This document shows positions 1-8,643 of a DNA stretch of 64,000 nt, one piece after another (position 1 is the first letter of the stretch; each line of letters begins with the position of its first letter). Under the pieces are notes generated by a model, which worked only from the letters and a program-made list of their open reading frames with translations, was not told the origin of the DNA and did no database searches. Source of the stretch: Verrucomicrobiota bacterium (lineage in GTDB: Bacteria; Verrucomicrobiota; Verrucomicrobiia; Opitutales; UBA953); the NCBI GenBank assembly GCA_030830965.1, contig JAURLX010000019.1, positions 186,001 through 250,000 of the forward strand. The letters run 5' to 3'. The position numbers and the translations under genes are program-made.

Positions 1-1760
1 TCGACCAGGGAAGGCAGGCGTTCGACGTCTTCGTCGGGCTGCTGGGAGGCGGGCAGAGCTCGCCCCTTTGGTCGGAACTGCGCGACGGTCGCAGGCTCGT
101 CCACTCCATCGACGTGTCGGTGTTCGGCACGCGCCAGCTCGGTCTGGCCTGGGCCGGATGGAACGCGGACGCGTCCGCCGACGCGTCGGCGATCGAAGCG
201 GCCGTGTCCGAAGTGGCTGCCCGGACGGCGAGGACGGGCATCGACCAGGCCTCGCTCGATCGGGTGCGTCGTCAGTCGGTGGTCGCCTTGGTGAACGGGC
301 AGAAGTCCATCCATGGCCTCACCGCCCGTTCCGCGTCCGCGGCGGCAAGCGGGCATGATGTCGGCTGGACGCTCCGGACCGTCCGACAGCTCGCCGCGCT
401 CACGACGGATGACATCGCCGCCGAGGCGGCAAGATGGATCTCAGGGGACAACCTCACCTCAGGCACCCTCCGTGGCGCCAACCCCGCCCGTATCAAGCCT
501 CGCCGGACCGGGTGCGCGGCGCAGGAGGGGGAGTTCCAGGTGCGGCGTCTCCATAACGGCGTACGTGTCGTCCTGCAGAGAGACGACTCGCTTCCCAAGG
601 CCGGCTTCGGCGCCTTCATGTCGGCGGGCGGTCCTTACGAATCACCCGAGAAGCGCGGCGCGACCGCGCTTCTCTCGACGATGCTGACGAAGGACGCCGG
701 CGGCCGCACCCGGGCCGAGATCTCCGCCGAGGTCGACCGTCTCGGGCTCACCTTCGGGGAGCACTCCTCGCAGCTGAGCTGCGGCCTCTGGGCCGAGGGG
801 CTGGTGTCCGACTCGATCCCGGCGTTCCGTCTGGCGGCCGACGGCCTCTTATCCCCCGCGTTCGAGTCCGAGGCGTTCGAGCAGGAGCGCGCGGCCCAGA
901 TCGCCGCGTGCAGGGAAGCCGAGGACGACATCGTCGAGAAGGCCAGGCTGGCCCTGCTGCGGCAGTTTTTCGGTAACCATCCGCTCTCGGTCGATCCCTC
1001 CGGTGACGCCGTGACCCTCGCGGCCAACACCAGGGAGGACGTCGTCGCCCTCCATCGTTCCCTGGTCAATCCAGCCAATCTCGTGCTCGGTTTCTCGGGC
1101 GATTTCGACGTCGAAGAAGCGGTCTCCCGGGCCGCGGAGCGGTTCGAATCCCTGCCGGCGGCTCCCTTCGTCCGTCGGAGCTTCGTCCGGCACGTCCCGT
1201 CAGCCCGCGCCTCGGCCAGGATGGAGGCGGCCGGCGAGCAGGCCGTAGTCGCGCTCGCGTTTCCGCACTGCGGCTTCGGCACGGAAGAGGTCGTCTCGGC
1301 GGGGATCGTCGACGAGCTTCTGAGCGGCATGGCCTCCGGCCTGTTCAGGCGCGTCCGCGAGGAGCGAGGGCTCGCGTACTTCGTGGGTTCATCCCGTGTC
1401 GAGGCCGTCGACCAGGGGATGTTCTATCTCTTCGCCGGCACCGCCCCCGGGGCGGAGCAGGAGGTGCTCCGCGAGATGCGCGAGGAGCTGGCCCGCATCC
1501 GCCGGGGAGATTTCTTGCCGGACGAGATCGACGCGGTGAAGCGGCGCATCCGTGTCGCGCGTCGGCAGGGTCGTCAGTCACCCGGGGCGCGCATCCAAGG
1601 CGCGATGCTGCGCGAGCTCGTCGGGCTCGGGGCCAACTTCGACGCGGAGTGGGAGCGTCGTATGGGCGCCGCCGGCCCCGTCCAGGTGTCGGCCTACGCC
1701 TCGCAGTGGCTGAGGCAGGCCCACGAGCAGGAGCTCGTGGCGCTGCCTAGGCGTCCCTGA
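1..1760 (+). CDS. M16-family metallopeptidase, C-terminal part (5' end outside window)
   Basis: The reading frame is open from base 3 to the stop at 1758-1760 and has no start in the window, so this is the last 585 residues of a longer two-unit M16 (pitrilysin/insulinase-type) protein. The first visible stretch, LLGGGQSSPLWSELRDGR, is the C-terminal half of one M16 unit. A second unit begins near base 530 (RRLHNGVRVVLQRDD) and ends with a matching C-half (SGMASGLFRRVREERGLAYF). The second unit has no HxxEH zinc motif: its place holds KRGATALLSTM. It should therefore be the non-catalytic half, as in many bacterial two-unit M16 proteins. Any active site would lie upstream. It overlaps the convergent transporter gene by 14 bases. 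Confidence 0.9.
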   Translation, partial: DQGRQAFDVFVGLLGGGQSSPLWSELRDGRRLVHSIDVSVFGTRQLGLAWAGWNADASADASAIEAAVSEVAARTARTGIDQASLDRVRRQSVVALVNGQKSIHGLTARSASAAASGHDVGWTLRTVRQLAALTTDDIAAEAARWISGDNLTSGTLRGANPARIKPRRTGCAAQEGEFQVRRLHNGVRVVLQRDDSLPKAGFGAFMSAGGPYESPEKRGATALLSTMLTKDAGGRTRAEISAEVDRLGLTFGEHSSQLSCGLWAEGLVSDSIPAFRLAADGLLSPAFESEAFEQERAAQIAACREAEDDIVEKARLALLRQFFGNHPLSVDPSGDAVTLAANTREDVVALHRSLVNPANLVLGFSGDFDVEEAVSRAAERFESLPAAPFVRRSFVRHVPSARASARMEAAGEQAVVALAFPHCGFGTEEVVSAGIVDELLSGMASGLFRRVREERGLAYFVGSSRVEAVDQGMFYLFAGTAPGAEQEVLREMREELARIRRGDFLPDEIDAVKRRIRVARRQGRQSPGARIQGAMLRELVGLGANFDAEWERRMGAAGPVQVSAYASQWLRQAHEQELVALPRRP

Positions 1761-3024
1761 GCTTTGAACGCGCCCAGAGGGCCGCGGCCATGCCCGGCGC
1801 GGCCAGGCTCAGCGAGAACAGGAAGTATCGCGCATAGCCCAGCCGTTCGGCCAGTTCGCCCGCCCAGAACCCTGGCAGGTAAGCGGCCAGAAGGGCGAGG
1901 GTGGACAGGGCGGCGTAACGCACCGCGGCGGCGGAGCCTTCCGCAAGCTTCATCATGGCGAGAAGCAGGGCGCAGAGGCCGGCGCCGTAGGCCACGTATT
2001 CGACGAGGAATACCACGCCGACGCTCCAGATGCCGTGGCCGGCGCCCGCAGCCAGCCAGGAGACGGCCAGGAGCGGGGCGTGCATGGCCAGGCCCAGCGG
2101 AATCAGCGACCTGCCGATCCCGAAGCGGGTGACTACCATCGAGCCCACGACGCCGCCCAGTGCGAGCCCGCCGACCGCGGTCACCATCCGGAGCAGGGCG
2201 TAGGTCTCGTTGTCCAGCGCCAGGCCGCCTTTCTCGGCTCCGGCCAGCGAATAGAGCGGCAGCACGCGAGCCATATGCACTTCGCTCGCACGATAGAGCA
2301 GGATGAGCGCGGCGACCGCGGGGAGGCGGGGATCTCGGAGGAGTTCCCTCAGCCCCGCGCCCATCGCCCTGAACCGCCCCCTTACGTCCAGCCCGTCGGA
2401 CTCGTGGCTCGGCTCCTTGCGGAAGGACCAGGCGTTTGTCGCGGCGGTGGCGAGGGAGAAGCCTGCCGCGACGAAGAGCGCGACGGACCAGGCCTCGGTG
2501 ACCGGCCGGCCGTGCTGCATCAGCGTCCCGGCCAGGCCGATGAGGCAAGGTCCCGCGAGCACCGCCCCGACCTTCGACGCCACGTTGAGCAGTCCCGAAT
2601 GTCTGGCACGCGACTGCTCGTCCAGCGAGGCCACGAAATAGCCGTCGAGGGTGAAGTCGTGGGCGGCGGCGACCACGGACAACAGCACCAGGCAGAGAAC
2701 CACCGCGCTGCCTCCCGGACCGGTCATCGCCGGCAGGGTCAGCCCCGCCAGCAGCAAGAGCGCCGCCGTGGCGACCTGCGAGAGCAGGATCAGCGGCCGG
2801 GGCCGGAAGGCGGCGATGAACGGCGCCATGAGGACCTTGAAGCCGAAGATCAGACCGAGTACCGATTGGATCTTCGTGATGCCGGCGTCGGCGGAGCCGA
2901 GGTTGCGCAGGGCCACCGGCAGGGCCTCGTCCCGCACGGCCGCCGGCAGCGCCTGAAAGACGTAGCAGCCGGCGACCCAGGCCCAGACAGCGCGTTTCGG
3001 GGCGGGTGCGGCGGCCTCCCGCAT
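1747..3024 (-). CDS. MFS transporter, AmpG/PAT-like
   Basis: A 425-residue protein with about 12 hydrophobic segments, the usual size for a major facilitator. The stretch AAAHDFTLDGYFVASL, with DEQSRARHSGLL after it, corresponds to the AmpG segment QDIVFDAWKTDVL...ERGAGAA. The N-terminal pattern (GCYVFQALPAAVRDEALPVAL, then FGFKVLMAPF) also resembles AmpG and acetyl-CoA-transporter-type (PAT) permeases. AmpG imports anhydromuropeptides in peptidoglycan recycling; the substrate here cannot be read from the sequence. It is the last gene of the mla-type operon, 3 bases after the preceding unknown gene. It overlaps the M16 gene tail to tail. Confidence 0.72.
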   Translation of the reverse strand: MREAAAPAPKRAVWAWVAGCYVFQALPAAVRDEALPVALRNLGSADAGITKIQSVLGLIFGFKVLMAPFIAAFRPRPLILLSQVATAALLLLAGLTLPAMTGPGGSAVVLCLVLLSVVAAAHDFTLDGYFVASLDEQSRARHSGLLNVASKVGAVLAGPCLIGLAGTLMQHGRPVTEAWSVALFVAAGFSLATAATNAWSFRKEPSHESDGLDVRGRFRAMGAGLRELLRDPRLPAVAALILLYRASEVHMARVLPLYSLAGAEKGGLALDNETYALLRMVTAVGGLALGGVVGSMVVTRFGIGRSLIPLGLAMHAPLLAVSWLAAGAGHGIWSVGVVFLVEYVAYGAGLCALLLAMMKLAEGSAAAVRYAALSTLALLAAYLPGFWAGELAERLGYARYFLFSLSLAAPGMAAALWARSKLRDA

Positions 3025-3027
3025 GCC

Positions 3028-3876
3028 TCAGGAGCCCTGGCCTTCGCCGAGCTGGTTCTTGGCGTAGAAGTCGACGGACTTCAGCAGGCCGTCGACGAAT
3101 TTCGCCACGGTGATGTTGAGGCCCAGCAGCTCGGAGTCCGCGAGCTCCAGCAGCGTCCCCGGCTTGAAGGTCCGCGTCGTGTCGACGAGTCGCGAGATCT
3201 TCTTCGAGGAAGGCATCAGCACGTCGCCGACCGGGTGGCGGACCACTCCCTCGGGCGGCGCCGATTCCGCCGAGGTCTCCTCCTTGGAGTCCGTGGGCAC
3301 CTCGAAGTCCTGCATCGACTTGAACTCGAGGGTGAGCGAGCCGTCGGGGGCTATGTCGTCGTTCGTCACCATCCCGCCCTTGGAGAGGACGCGCAGCGCT
3401 GCGGCCAGGCTGAACACGCCGTCCTCGAGCTCGCAGACGATGCCGTAGGACTCTTCGAGCGCCTCGAACTTATCCTGCAGGCTCATGCGGGCGAAGGCCG
3501 CCTGGTCCTTGGCCACCTGTTCGATCAGTTTGTCGTCTGGCTGCGTGTTGCGTCCGCAGTGCCGGACGAAAAGGCAGAGGTGATGGCAGTCGGCCATGCA
3601 TTCGACGGAAAGGACAAGGAGGTCGTTGACAGTCGTCCGCAGCATCAGGCCCCGGGCGTAGGCGAGCATCTGCGGCGCGGGCAGGTGCGCCTGGGGCAGG
3701 GGCATGACCCGGGAGAGCCCGGAGAAATGGTCGTAGGCCGCGGCGTCGGCGGTCTTCAGCCCCGCGAGATTGAACGCCAGCAGGTCGTGTTGCCTCTGCA
3801 GCGCGGTGAAGTATTTCCGGCTGATGGACTGGAGCGAGATGACGTTCTCGCGCGGGGCTGGCTCGGGCTGCGGCAT
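3028..3876 (-). CDS. Uncharacterised protein in the mla-type operon
   Basis: A predicted soluble protein of 282 residues that I do not recognise. I chose the ATG at 3876, two bases after the stop of the upstream methyltransferase gene; the open frame continues upstream to 4185, but that part lies antiframe inside the methyltransferase and is low-complexity Arg/Pro-rich. The first half is helical in character, with MADCHHLCLFVRHCG around residues 93-107 (His- and Cys-rich). The middle has LEFKSMQDFEVPTDS followed by an acidic linker, and the C-terminus is again helical. There is no signal peptide or membrane segment. Its position between an RNA methyltransferase-like gene and a transporter gives no clear role. 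Confidence 0.75.
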   Translation of the reverse strand: MPQPEPAPRENVISLQSISRKYFTALQRQHDLLAFNLAGLKTADAAAYDHFSGLSRVMPLPQAHLPAPQMLAYARGLMLRTTVNDLLVLSVECMADCHHLCLFVRHCGRNTQPDDKLIEQVAKDQAAFARMSLQDKFEALEESYGIVCELEDGVFSLAAALRVLSKGGMVTNDDIAPDGSLTLEFKSMQDFEVPTDSKEETSAESAPPEGVVRHPVGDVLMPSSKKISRLVDTTRTFKPGTLLELADSELLGLNITVAKFVDGLLKSVDFYAKNQLGEGQGS

Positions 3877-3878
3877 GT

Positions 3879-4703
3879 TCAGAGTCCCGGATTGGACTCC
3901 TTGTCCTTGCGGTGGCGAGCCCTTTTCCTCGCAAGAAATCCGTCTTTCCGCGGGGCGGGCGATGCGGTCGCCCAAGCCGCCACGACGGGAAACGCCTCGG
4001 CTAGCGACAGCCGTCGCCGGTCGGGGTGCCCGGGGAAACGGAAACAGTGGGCGACCTTGGAACGAAGGTCGGGGTTCAGTTCGCCACCGGAGACCAGCAG
4101 CGCCACGTGTCGGCCTGGGACGCGCACCGGGACGGCAAGGTCGATCTTGCGTCCCTCCGTGGGGCTGAGGGCGACGACGCAGCACCGGTCCTGGACAAGG
4201 CCGAGAAGGCCTCCCAGCGCCGCAGCCCGCATGATGATGACCTCCTCGAGGGCGCCTTCGGCCATGGCCCAGGCGTCGGCGTCATGGGCGAGGCGCTCGC
4301 TCCCGGAGGAGAGCAGCAGGCGTCGGAGGCCGAATGCCGACATCGACCTGGCCAGCGCCGCCAGGTCGGAAGGTCGTTCGAGACCGTCGGCGATGACCAC
4401 GGTCTCATGGCCGTCCCTCCATTCGGTGAAATCGCCCACCCGGGCGAGCCCGGGCTCGGGTCTGAAAGTGACGGCGCACACGTCATCGCAGGGGCCCTCG
4501 GCGATCTTCGACATCTCCGAGTCGTGCACGGTGCGCAGCGGGATGCCGAGGGCGCGCAGCGACTCGGCGTGGGCCGAGAGGGCCTCCTCGCCCCTTCGCG
4601 TCATGGTGACTTCGCGGAGCGCCCGGGGGTGGTGTTTCACGCAGGCCAGGACGGCGTCGACGCCACGCAGGACAAGCCTTGAACGATTGGGATCCTCGCT
4701 CAT
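3879..4703 (-). CDS. Divergent SpoU/TrmH-type RNA methyltransferase
   Basis: A protein of 274 residues. The N-terminal part (VLRGVDAVLACVKHHPRALREV) resembles the substrate-binding domain of TrmH-like 2'-O-methyltransferases. The C-terminal domain has recognisable but eroded SPOUT motifs: VVIADGLERPSDLAALARSM (motif 1, Arg kept, the usual Asn of NxGxxxR missing), VALLVSGGELNPDL (motif 2, GxExxG lost) and RRLSLAEAFPVVAAW (motif 3). It ends in a Lys/Arg-rich tail. The family modifies ribose 2'-OH in rRNA or tRNA; the changed motifs make activity and target uncertain. The start at 4703 overlaps the upstream gene by four bases (ATGA). Confidence 0.75.
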   Translation of the reverse strand: MSEDPNRSRLVLRGVDAVLACVKHHPRALREVTMTRRGEEALSAHAESLRALGIPLRTVHDSEMSKIAEGPCDDVCAVTFRPEPGLARVGDFTEWRDGHETVVIADGLERPSDLAALARSMSAFGLRRLLLSSGSERLAHDADAWAMAEGALEEVIIMRAAALGGLLGLVQDRCCVVALSPTEGRKIDLAVPVRVPGRHVALLVSGGELNPDLRSKVAHCFRFPGHPDRRRLSLAEAFPVVAAWATASPAPRKDGFLARKRARHRKDKESNPGL

Positions 4704-5170
4704 GGCAGGCGCCCCTCGTCCAGGTCGATCATGTCGGCAAACGAGATGACGTCATCGCGGTGCGAGGCGCCCATCTTGCGCTTGGCGTCGGCGAGGGCCT
4801 CCCGCCCCATCTCGCTCATGCCCTTCTGGACAAGCTCGCGGTTCCAGACGTGCACGCGTAGCTCCGCGGGAAAGATCCGGCGGAGTCCTGCGTCCAGGGA
4901 CGTGTCGTCGGTGGATTCGCGTACGACGGCGATGACCTGCTCGGGATCGACCCCGAGGTGAAGGCAGAGGAAGCGGTCGAATCCCTTACAGAAGTTGCGC
5001 TGGTATGACCGGGGCAACTCTCCGGCGAGATGCTTCCGAATCTTGGCGACGAAGCGCGGAAGATGCAGCAGGCCCGTGCCGGCATGCGGCACGTAGGCCG
5101 AGGGGAGGTCGTAGCAGATCTCCCCGGTGGTCTCTGAAAAGCCCGTCGGGGGCTTGTTGGAATCGCTCAT
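4700..5170 (-). CDS. DUF5069-like protein
   Basis: A predicted cytoplasmic protein of 156 residues starting at the ATG at 5170, which overlaps the lipoprotein stop (ATGA). An in-frame extension to 5278 lies inside the lipoprotein gene and is not needed. The pattern of LPRFVAKIRKHLAGELP, then FDRFLCLHLGVDPEQVIAVV, then a charged C-terminal helix ending in a helix-acidic tail matches what I recall of DUF5069. That family is common in Verrucomicrobia and Planctomycetes and has no known function. There is no signal peptide. Overlaps of four bases on both sides show tight translational coupling with the lipoprotein and the methyltransferase. Confidence 0.75.
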   Translation of the reverse strand: MSDSNKPPTGFSETTGEICYDLPSAYVPHAGTGLLHLPRFVAKIRKHLAGELPRSYQRNFCKGFDRFLCLHLGVDPEQVIAVVRESTDDTSLDAGLRRIFPAELRVHVWNRELVQKGMSEMGREALADAKRKMGASHRDDVISFADMIDLDEGRLP

Positions 5171-5721
5171 TTGATGCTGAGGATGACCGCCGAGAGACTG
5201 CCGGCGACCTGGTCGAGATTGGCCGACTGGGCGGCGACGAACTGTCCAGCGGCCGGACCGCCCAGCGGGCTGGTCCATTCGGATTCCGCCTCATGGAGCT
5301 TATCGCCGCCGGAGTTCTCGATGCGGATCCGCAGGCGGAGGCGGGCGCGCGTGTCGACCACGTCCATCCTCAGTACCTCGATGAGCGCCACGAGGTGATG
5401 CTCCGCGGGCGGCTGCGACGTGCAGGGAAGGCCAGAGGAGGCGGTAATTCTTCGGCCAATCGCCTCAGGCAGCGCGGATTCAAGGGGGCCCAGCCACCTT
5501 TGCGAGTCCTCCACCCGGGCGATGCCGGAACGTTCGATCACGACCGCGGGGCGTCTCAGGCCTGCCGGCAGGACGGCCCGCGGTAGGTAGACCTTGGGTG
5601 ACCGAGCCGAGGTCGAGGCCGCGGGGGCTGAAAAGGCGTGGAAAACGACCGCCTCGCTCCTGCCGCCGATCAGGCACCCGCCGAGCGACAGCGAGAGCAG
5701 GGTGAACAAGATGAGCCTCAT
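5167..5721 (-). CDS. PqiC/ABC-auxiliary-type lipoprotein of the Mla-like system
   Basis: A protein of 184 residues with an N-terminal lipoprotein signal: hydrophobic LILFTLLSLSLGGC with the lipobox Cys at residue 16. The rest resembles the ABC transport auxiliary / PqiC (DUF330) fold: an early strand with VYLPRAVLPAGLRRPAVVIER, then a long strand LRLRIRIEN and a C-terminal helix ANLDQVAGSLSAVI. In MCE systems such a lipoprotein is thought to sit in the outer membrane and complete the trans-envelope path. The gene overlaps both the mlaD gene upstream and the DUF5069 gene downstream by four bases, which supports the link to lipid transport. Confidence 0.75.
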   Translation of the reverse strand: MRLILFTLLSLSLGGCLIGGRSEAVVFHAFSAPAASTSARSPKVYLPRAVLPAGLRRPAVVIERSGIARVEDSQRWLGPLESALPEAIGRRITASSGLPCTSQPPAEHHLVALIEVLRMDVVDTRARLRLRIRIENSGGDKLHEAESEWTSPLGGPAAGQFVAAQSANLDQVAGSLSAVILSIK

Positions 5722-6764
5722 TTGCCGGGAGCGGCCTCCTTGCCGTCGACCTCTACCCGGCGTTCGACGGATTCGCGACCGCGCCGTCCTGTGAGCACGG
5801 TCTCGGGGTTGCGCTCGATGAAGTCCGCCAGCGAACGGATCGCCTGGGCGGCCTCGGACACGTCCGCCATCGCCTGCTCGAGGTCGCGCCGGGCGGGCGA
5901 TCCGGGCTTGGTGAGGGTCCGGAGGTTGGCGGAGGCTTCCTCCAGCCGCTGGAGGGCCATGCGGCCGGCCTCGGCCATGAGTCGCATGTCGGTGGCCACC
6001 GGATCCACCTGGCCGTTGAGACGTCCGGCGAGCGCCTCGACGCCTTTCATGGCCTTCGAGAAGTCTGTCACCGCCTGGATGATCGCGGGGTCGCTGGTCA
6101 CCTTGGCGATGTTCTCGGAGGCGGCCACCAGGTTGCCGTTGATCCGCTGGAACTCGATGCGGGAGGCGCCTTCGTCGAGGCGGCCGAGGATCGAGTCCAC
6201 CTTCCGCGTGATCGAGACGAAATCGACCCGGCTGAGCTGGTCGAGCGTCTGGGACACCGCCTTGGTGAGCGCGCCGAGATTCGAGGGTAGGGTGGGGACT
6301 TCGGGCAGGTCGCCCTTGGGGTCATGAAGCTTGACCGGCGTGTCCGGGAAGTAGTCGAGCTCCACGTAAAGAACGCCGGTGATGACCGACTGCTGCTGGA
6401 GCTTCGCGCGCAGGCCCTTCGCCACGGAATCGGCGAGCCCCTTCCGGTCGAGGAGCGCCTTGTCGAGCCCGCGTCGCGTGAGCAAGTCTGGGGTGAACTC
6501 CATCACGACCGGGACGGAGTAGTCGGAAGGGGTCTGGCCGGGTGTCCGCAGCAGGACCTGCGAGACCTTCCCCACGGAGACGCCCCGGAACTTGATGGGT
6601 GCGCCGATGTCGAGTCCGCTGACCGAGTCCTCGAAATAGGCGACGGCCCCCGGCTTGGAGTCCGTGAACACTCCTGCGCCGAGTAGAACCATGGCGACGA
6701 TGAACAGCACGAGGCCACCGGCGACGAAGGCGCCGATCAAGGTGACGTTGGCGGATCGTCTCAT
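5718..6764 (-). CDS. mlaD: MCE-domain lipid-binding protein (MlaD-type)
   Basis: A protein of 348 residues. An N-terminal transmembrane helix (about residues 8-30) is followed by one MCE domain beginning near residue 38 (AVAYFEDSVSGLDIGAPIKFRGVSVG), the signature that defines the family. After the domain comes a long helical region rich in Leu/Ala/Asp/Arg with coiled-coil character, as in longer MlaD/PqiB-type proteins. MlaD subunits form a hexamer on the periplasmic side of the MlaFE transporter and carry phospholipids across. It follows the ATPase by 3 bases and overlaps the lipoprotein by 4. Confidence 0.9.
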   Translation of the reverse strand: MRRSANVTLIGAFVAGGLVLFIVAMVLLGAGVFTDSKPGAVAYFEDSVSGLDIGAPIKFRGVSVGKVSQVLLRTPGQTPSDYSVPVVMEFTPDLLTRRGLDKALLDRKGLADSVAKGLRAKLQQQSVITGVLYVELDYFPDTPVKLHDPKGDLPEVPTLPSNLGALTKAVSQTLDQLSRVDFVSITRKVDSILGRLDEGASRIEFQRINGNLVAASENIAKVTSDPAIIQAVTDFSKAMKGVEALAGRLNGQVDPVATDMRLMAEAGRMALQRLEEASANLRTLTKPGSPARRDLEQAMADVSEAAQAIRSLADFIERNPETVLTGRRGRESVERRVEVDGKEAAPGK

Positions 6765-6767
6765 GGT

Positions 6768-7520
6768 TCAGGTGCGGTGGGTCTGGGAGAAGAATGCCCG
6801 GGCCCTCGGGTGGGCGTCGGACGTCAGAAGGTCCCTGGGCGGACCGTACGCCCCCATCCTGCCGGTGTCGGTGTCGAGGTAAACGCAATAGTCGGCCGTA
6901 CGGAGGATGCTCGGGACCTCGTGGCTGACCATCACGATGGTGGTTCCGAACGCCTCCCGCACGCGGAGAATCAGCTCGTCCATCCGCGAGGCGGTGACCG
7001 GATCGAGTCCGGCCCCGGGCTCGTCGAGAAACAGCACCTCGGGGTCCAGCGCGAGGGCGCGAGCCAAGGCCGCGCGTTTCGCCATGCCGCCGCTGATCTC
7101 GGAGGGAAGCTTGTCCATCGCGTCGGACAGCCCGACGAGGGCCAGCTTGTATTCCGCGAGTTGCCTCAGCTCCCGCCTGGGGGGTGAGAGGAACTCCCGG
7201 ATCGGAAGCTCGACGTTCTCGCGCAGGGTGAGGGAGGAGAACAGCGCTGAACCTTGGAACAGGAAGCCGAGCCTGCGGAGGGTGTCCTCCCGCTCGCCTG
7301 CCGTGGCGACCGCAAGGTCCTGGCCCAGGAGGGTCGACCGGCCCGAGACGGGCTCGTCGAGTCCGCTGAGCGCCCGCATGAGGGTGCTCTTGCCGCATCC
7401 GCTCGGCCCGACCACCGCGAGGATCCTGCCGTGCTCCAGGGAGAAGGAGACGTCGGACATGATCGCCCGGCCGCCGTGTCCGACGCAGAGGTTCTCGCAG
7501 GCCAGCACTTCTCTTCCCAT
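6768..7520 (-). CDS. mlaF: Mla-type ABC transporter ATPase
   Basis: A 250-residue ATPase with Walker A GPSGCGKST (about 38-46), the signature SEISGGMAKRAALARALA and Walker B EVLFLDEPGAGLDP, then the His-switch region TIVMVSHEVP. The SGGM(A/R)KR form of the signature is typical of MlaF-type ATPases of MCE systems. It energises phospholipid movement together with the permease encoded one base upstream and the MCE protein 3 bases downstream. Confidence 0.92.
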   Translation of the reverse strand: MGREVLACENLCVGHGGRAIMSDVSFSLEHGRILAVVGPSGCGKSTLMRALSGLDEPVSGRSTLLGQDLAVATAGEREDTLRRLGFLFQGSALFSSLTLRENVELPIREFLSPPRRELRQLAEYKLALVGLSDAMDKLPSEISGGMAKRAALARALALDPEVLFLDEPGAGLDPVTASRMDELILRVREAFGTTIVMVSHEVPSILRTADYCVYLDTDTGRMGAYGPPRDLLTSDAHPRARAFFSQTHRT

Positions 7521-7521
7521 G

Positions 7522-8616
7522 TCAGACGCCGTAGAGGTTGAACAGCACCGCGAAGACGGCGTCTGCGATGACGATGAGGGTGATGCCGAGCACCGCCGCC
7601 GAGGTGGCGGCCTCGCCGACGCCGAGGGCCGAACGCTTTGCGACCGAGCCCCGGTAGCAGCCCGCCCATGCCGCGATGAAGCCGAAGGCGATCGATTTTA
7701 CGAATCCGGCCATGAAGCTCCGCCAGCTGACGGCGAGGATGGCCTGCGTGACATACTGCTCCACGCTGAGTTCCCCCGCGCACGCGACGAGCATCCCGCC
7801 GAACACCCCGACGAAAGTCGCGAAGACGGAGAGCACGGGCACCATCAGGGTGACGGCGAGGATGCGGGGCAGCGCGAGGAACTCGACGGGGTTGATCCCC
7901 AGGGCCCGCAGCGCGTCGGTCTCCTGGCTCACGTTCATGCTGCCGAGCTGCGAGGCGAAGGCGGTGGAGGTGCGGCCGCAAGCGATCACCCCGGTCATCA
8001 GGGCGCCCATCTCTCGGGCCATGGCCAGCGCCACGAGGTTGGCCACGTAGACCGTCGCGCCCACCTGTCTCAGCTGGATCAGGCCGACGTACGCCATGAT
8101 GAGGCCGGTCAGGAAGCCGAGCAGCGCGACGATGGGGAGCGCGTCGACGCCGGCCGTCTGCATCTGCAGGGTCAGCTCGCTCCAGTTGACCCGGGCTCGG
8201 CCGACGAGGGCCCGCAGGAAGCCCAGGGCGGTATGCCCGATGTGCTCCAGGGCTCGTCCCCACGAGGATCCGCTTTCAACGCCCCAGGAACCGATGTTCT
8301 CCAGCAGGCCGGGACCCTCGTCCGGGGTGCCGGTCAACGCGACGTTTTCAGCCATCCTTATGAGGGCCTTCAGCCTTTCGGGCAGGTCGGCGAGATCCAC
8401 GGACCGCACCGTCCTCAGGTGCGCGTGCAGCCAAGCCGGAAGCGACGAGTCGAAGAGTCCCAGTCCGTCCGTACGGACGCAGACCCTGTCCGCACGGAAT
8501 GCCACTTCGGGGAGCGGCGTTCCGGCCGCCCAGGCCCCGCCGACCCAGAGGATGACGGAACCATCGTCCGCCACCTCCGTGCGTGCCCGCGGGGGGCTAG
8601 GGGAGGGCTGCGACAT
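7522..8616 (-). CDS. mlaE: MlaE-family permease with an N-terminal STAS (MlaB-like) domain
   Basis: A protein of 364 residues from the ATG at 8616; a GTG at 8652 is possible but would run into the divergent promoter region. Residues about 8-90 form a STAS-like domain (VILWVGGAWAAG, then TDGLGLFDSSLPAWLHAHL). The rest is a classic MlaE permease with five or six membrane segments and the family core (AREMGALMTGVIACGR, ALRALGINPVEFLALPR). In E. coli the STAS protein MlaB is separate, so here both functions sit in one chain, an arrangement also known from other phyla. It is the first gene of the eight-gene operon and probably the inner-membrane channel part of the lipid transporter. Confidence 0.9.
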   Translation of the reverse strand: MSQPSPSPPRARTEVADDGSVILWVGGAWAAGTPLPEVAFRADRVCVRTDGLGLFDSSLPAWLHAHLRTVRSVDLADLPERLKALIRMAENVALTGTPDEGPGLLENIGSWGVESGSSWGRALEHIGHTALGFLRALVGRARVNWSELTLQMQTAGVDALPIVALLGFLTGLIMAYVGLIQLRQVGATVYVANLVALAMAREMGALMTGVIACGRTSTAFASQLGSMNVSQETDALRALGINPVEFLALPRILAVTLMVPVLSVFATFVGVFGGMLVACAGELSVEQYVTQAILAVSWRSFMAGFVKSIAFGFIAAWAGCYRGSVAKRSALGVGEAATSAAVLGITLIVIADAVFAVLFNLYGV

Positions 8617-8643
8617 GCTGAAAATGAGTAAGTTGACCCCGAG

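Noticed and set aside
2035-4749. A 904-codon plus-strand open frame
   Set aside because: It lies antisense to three well-supported minus-strand genes, is rich in Arg, Gly, Gln and Glu as expected for GC-rich shadow frames, and shows no domain.
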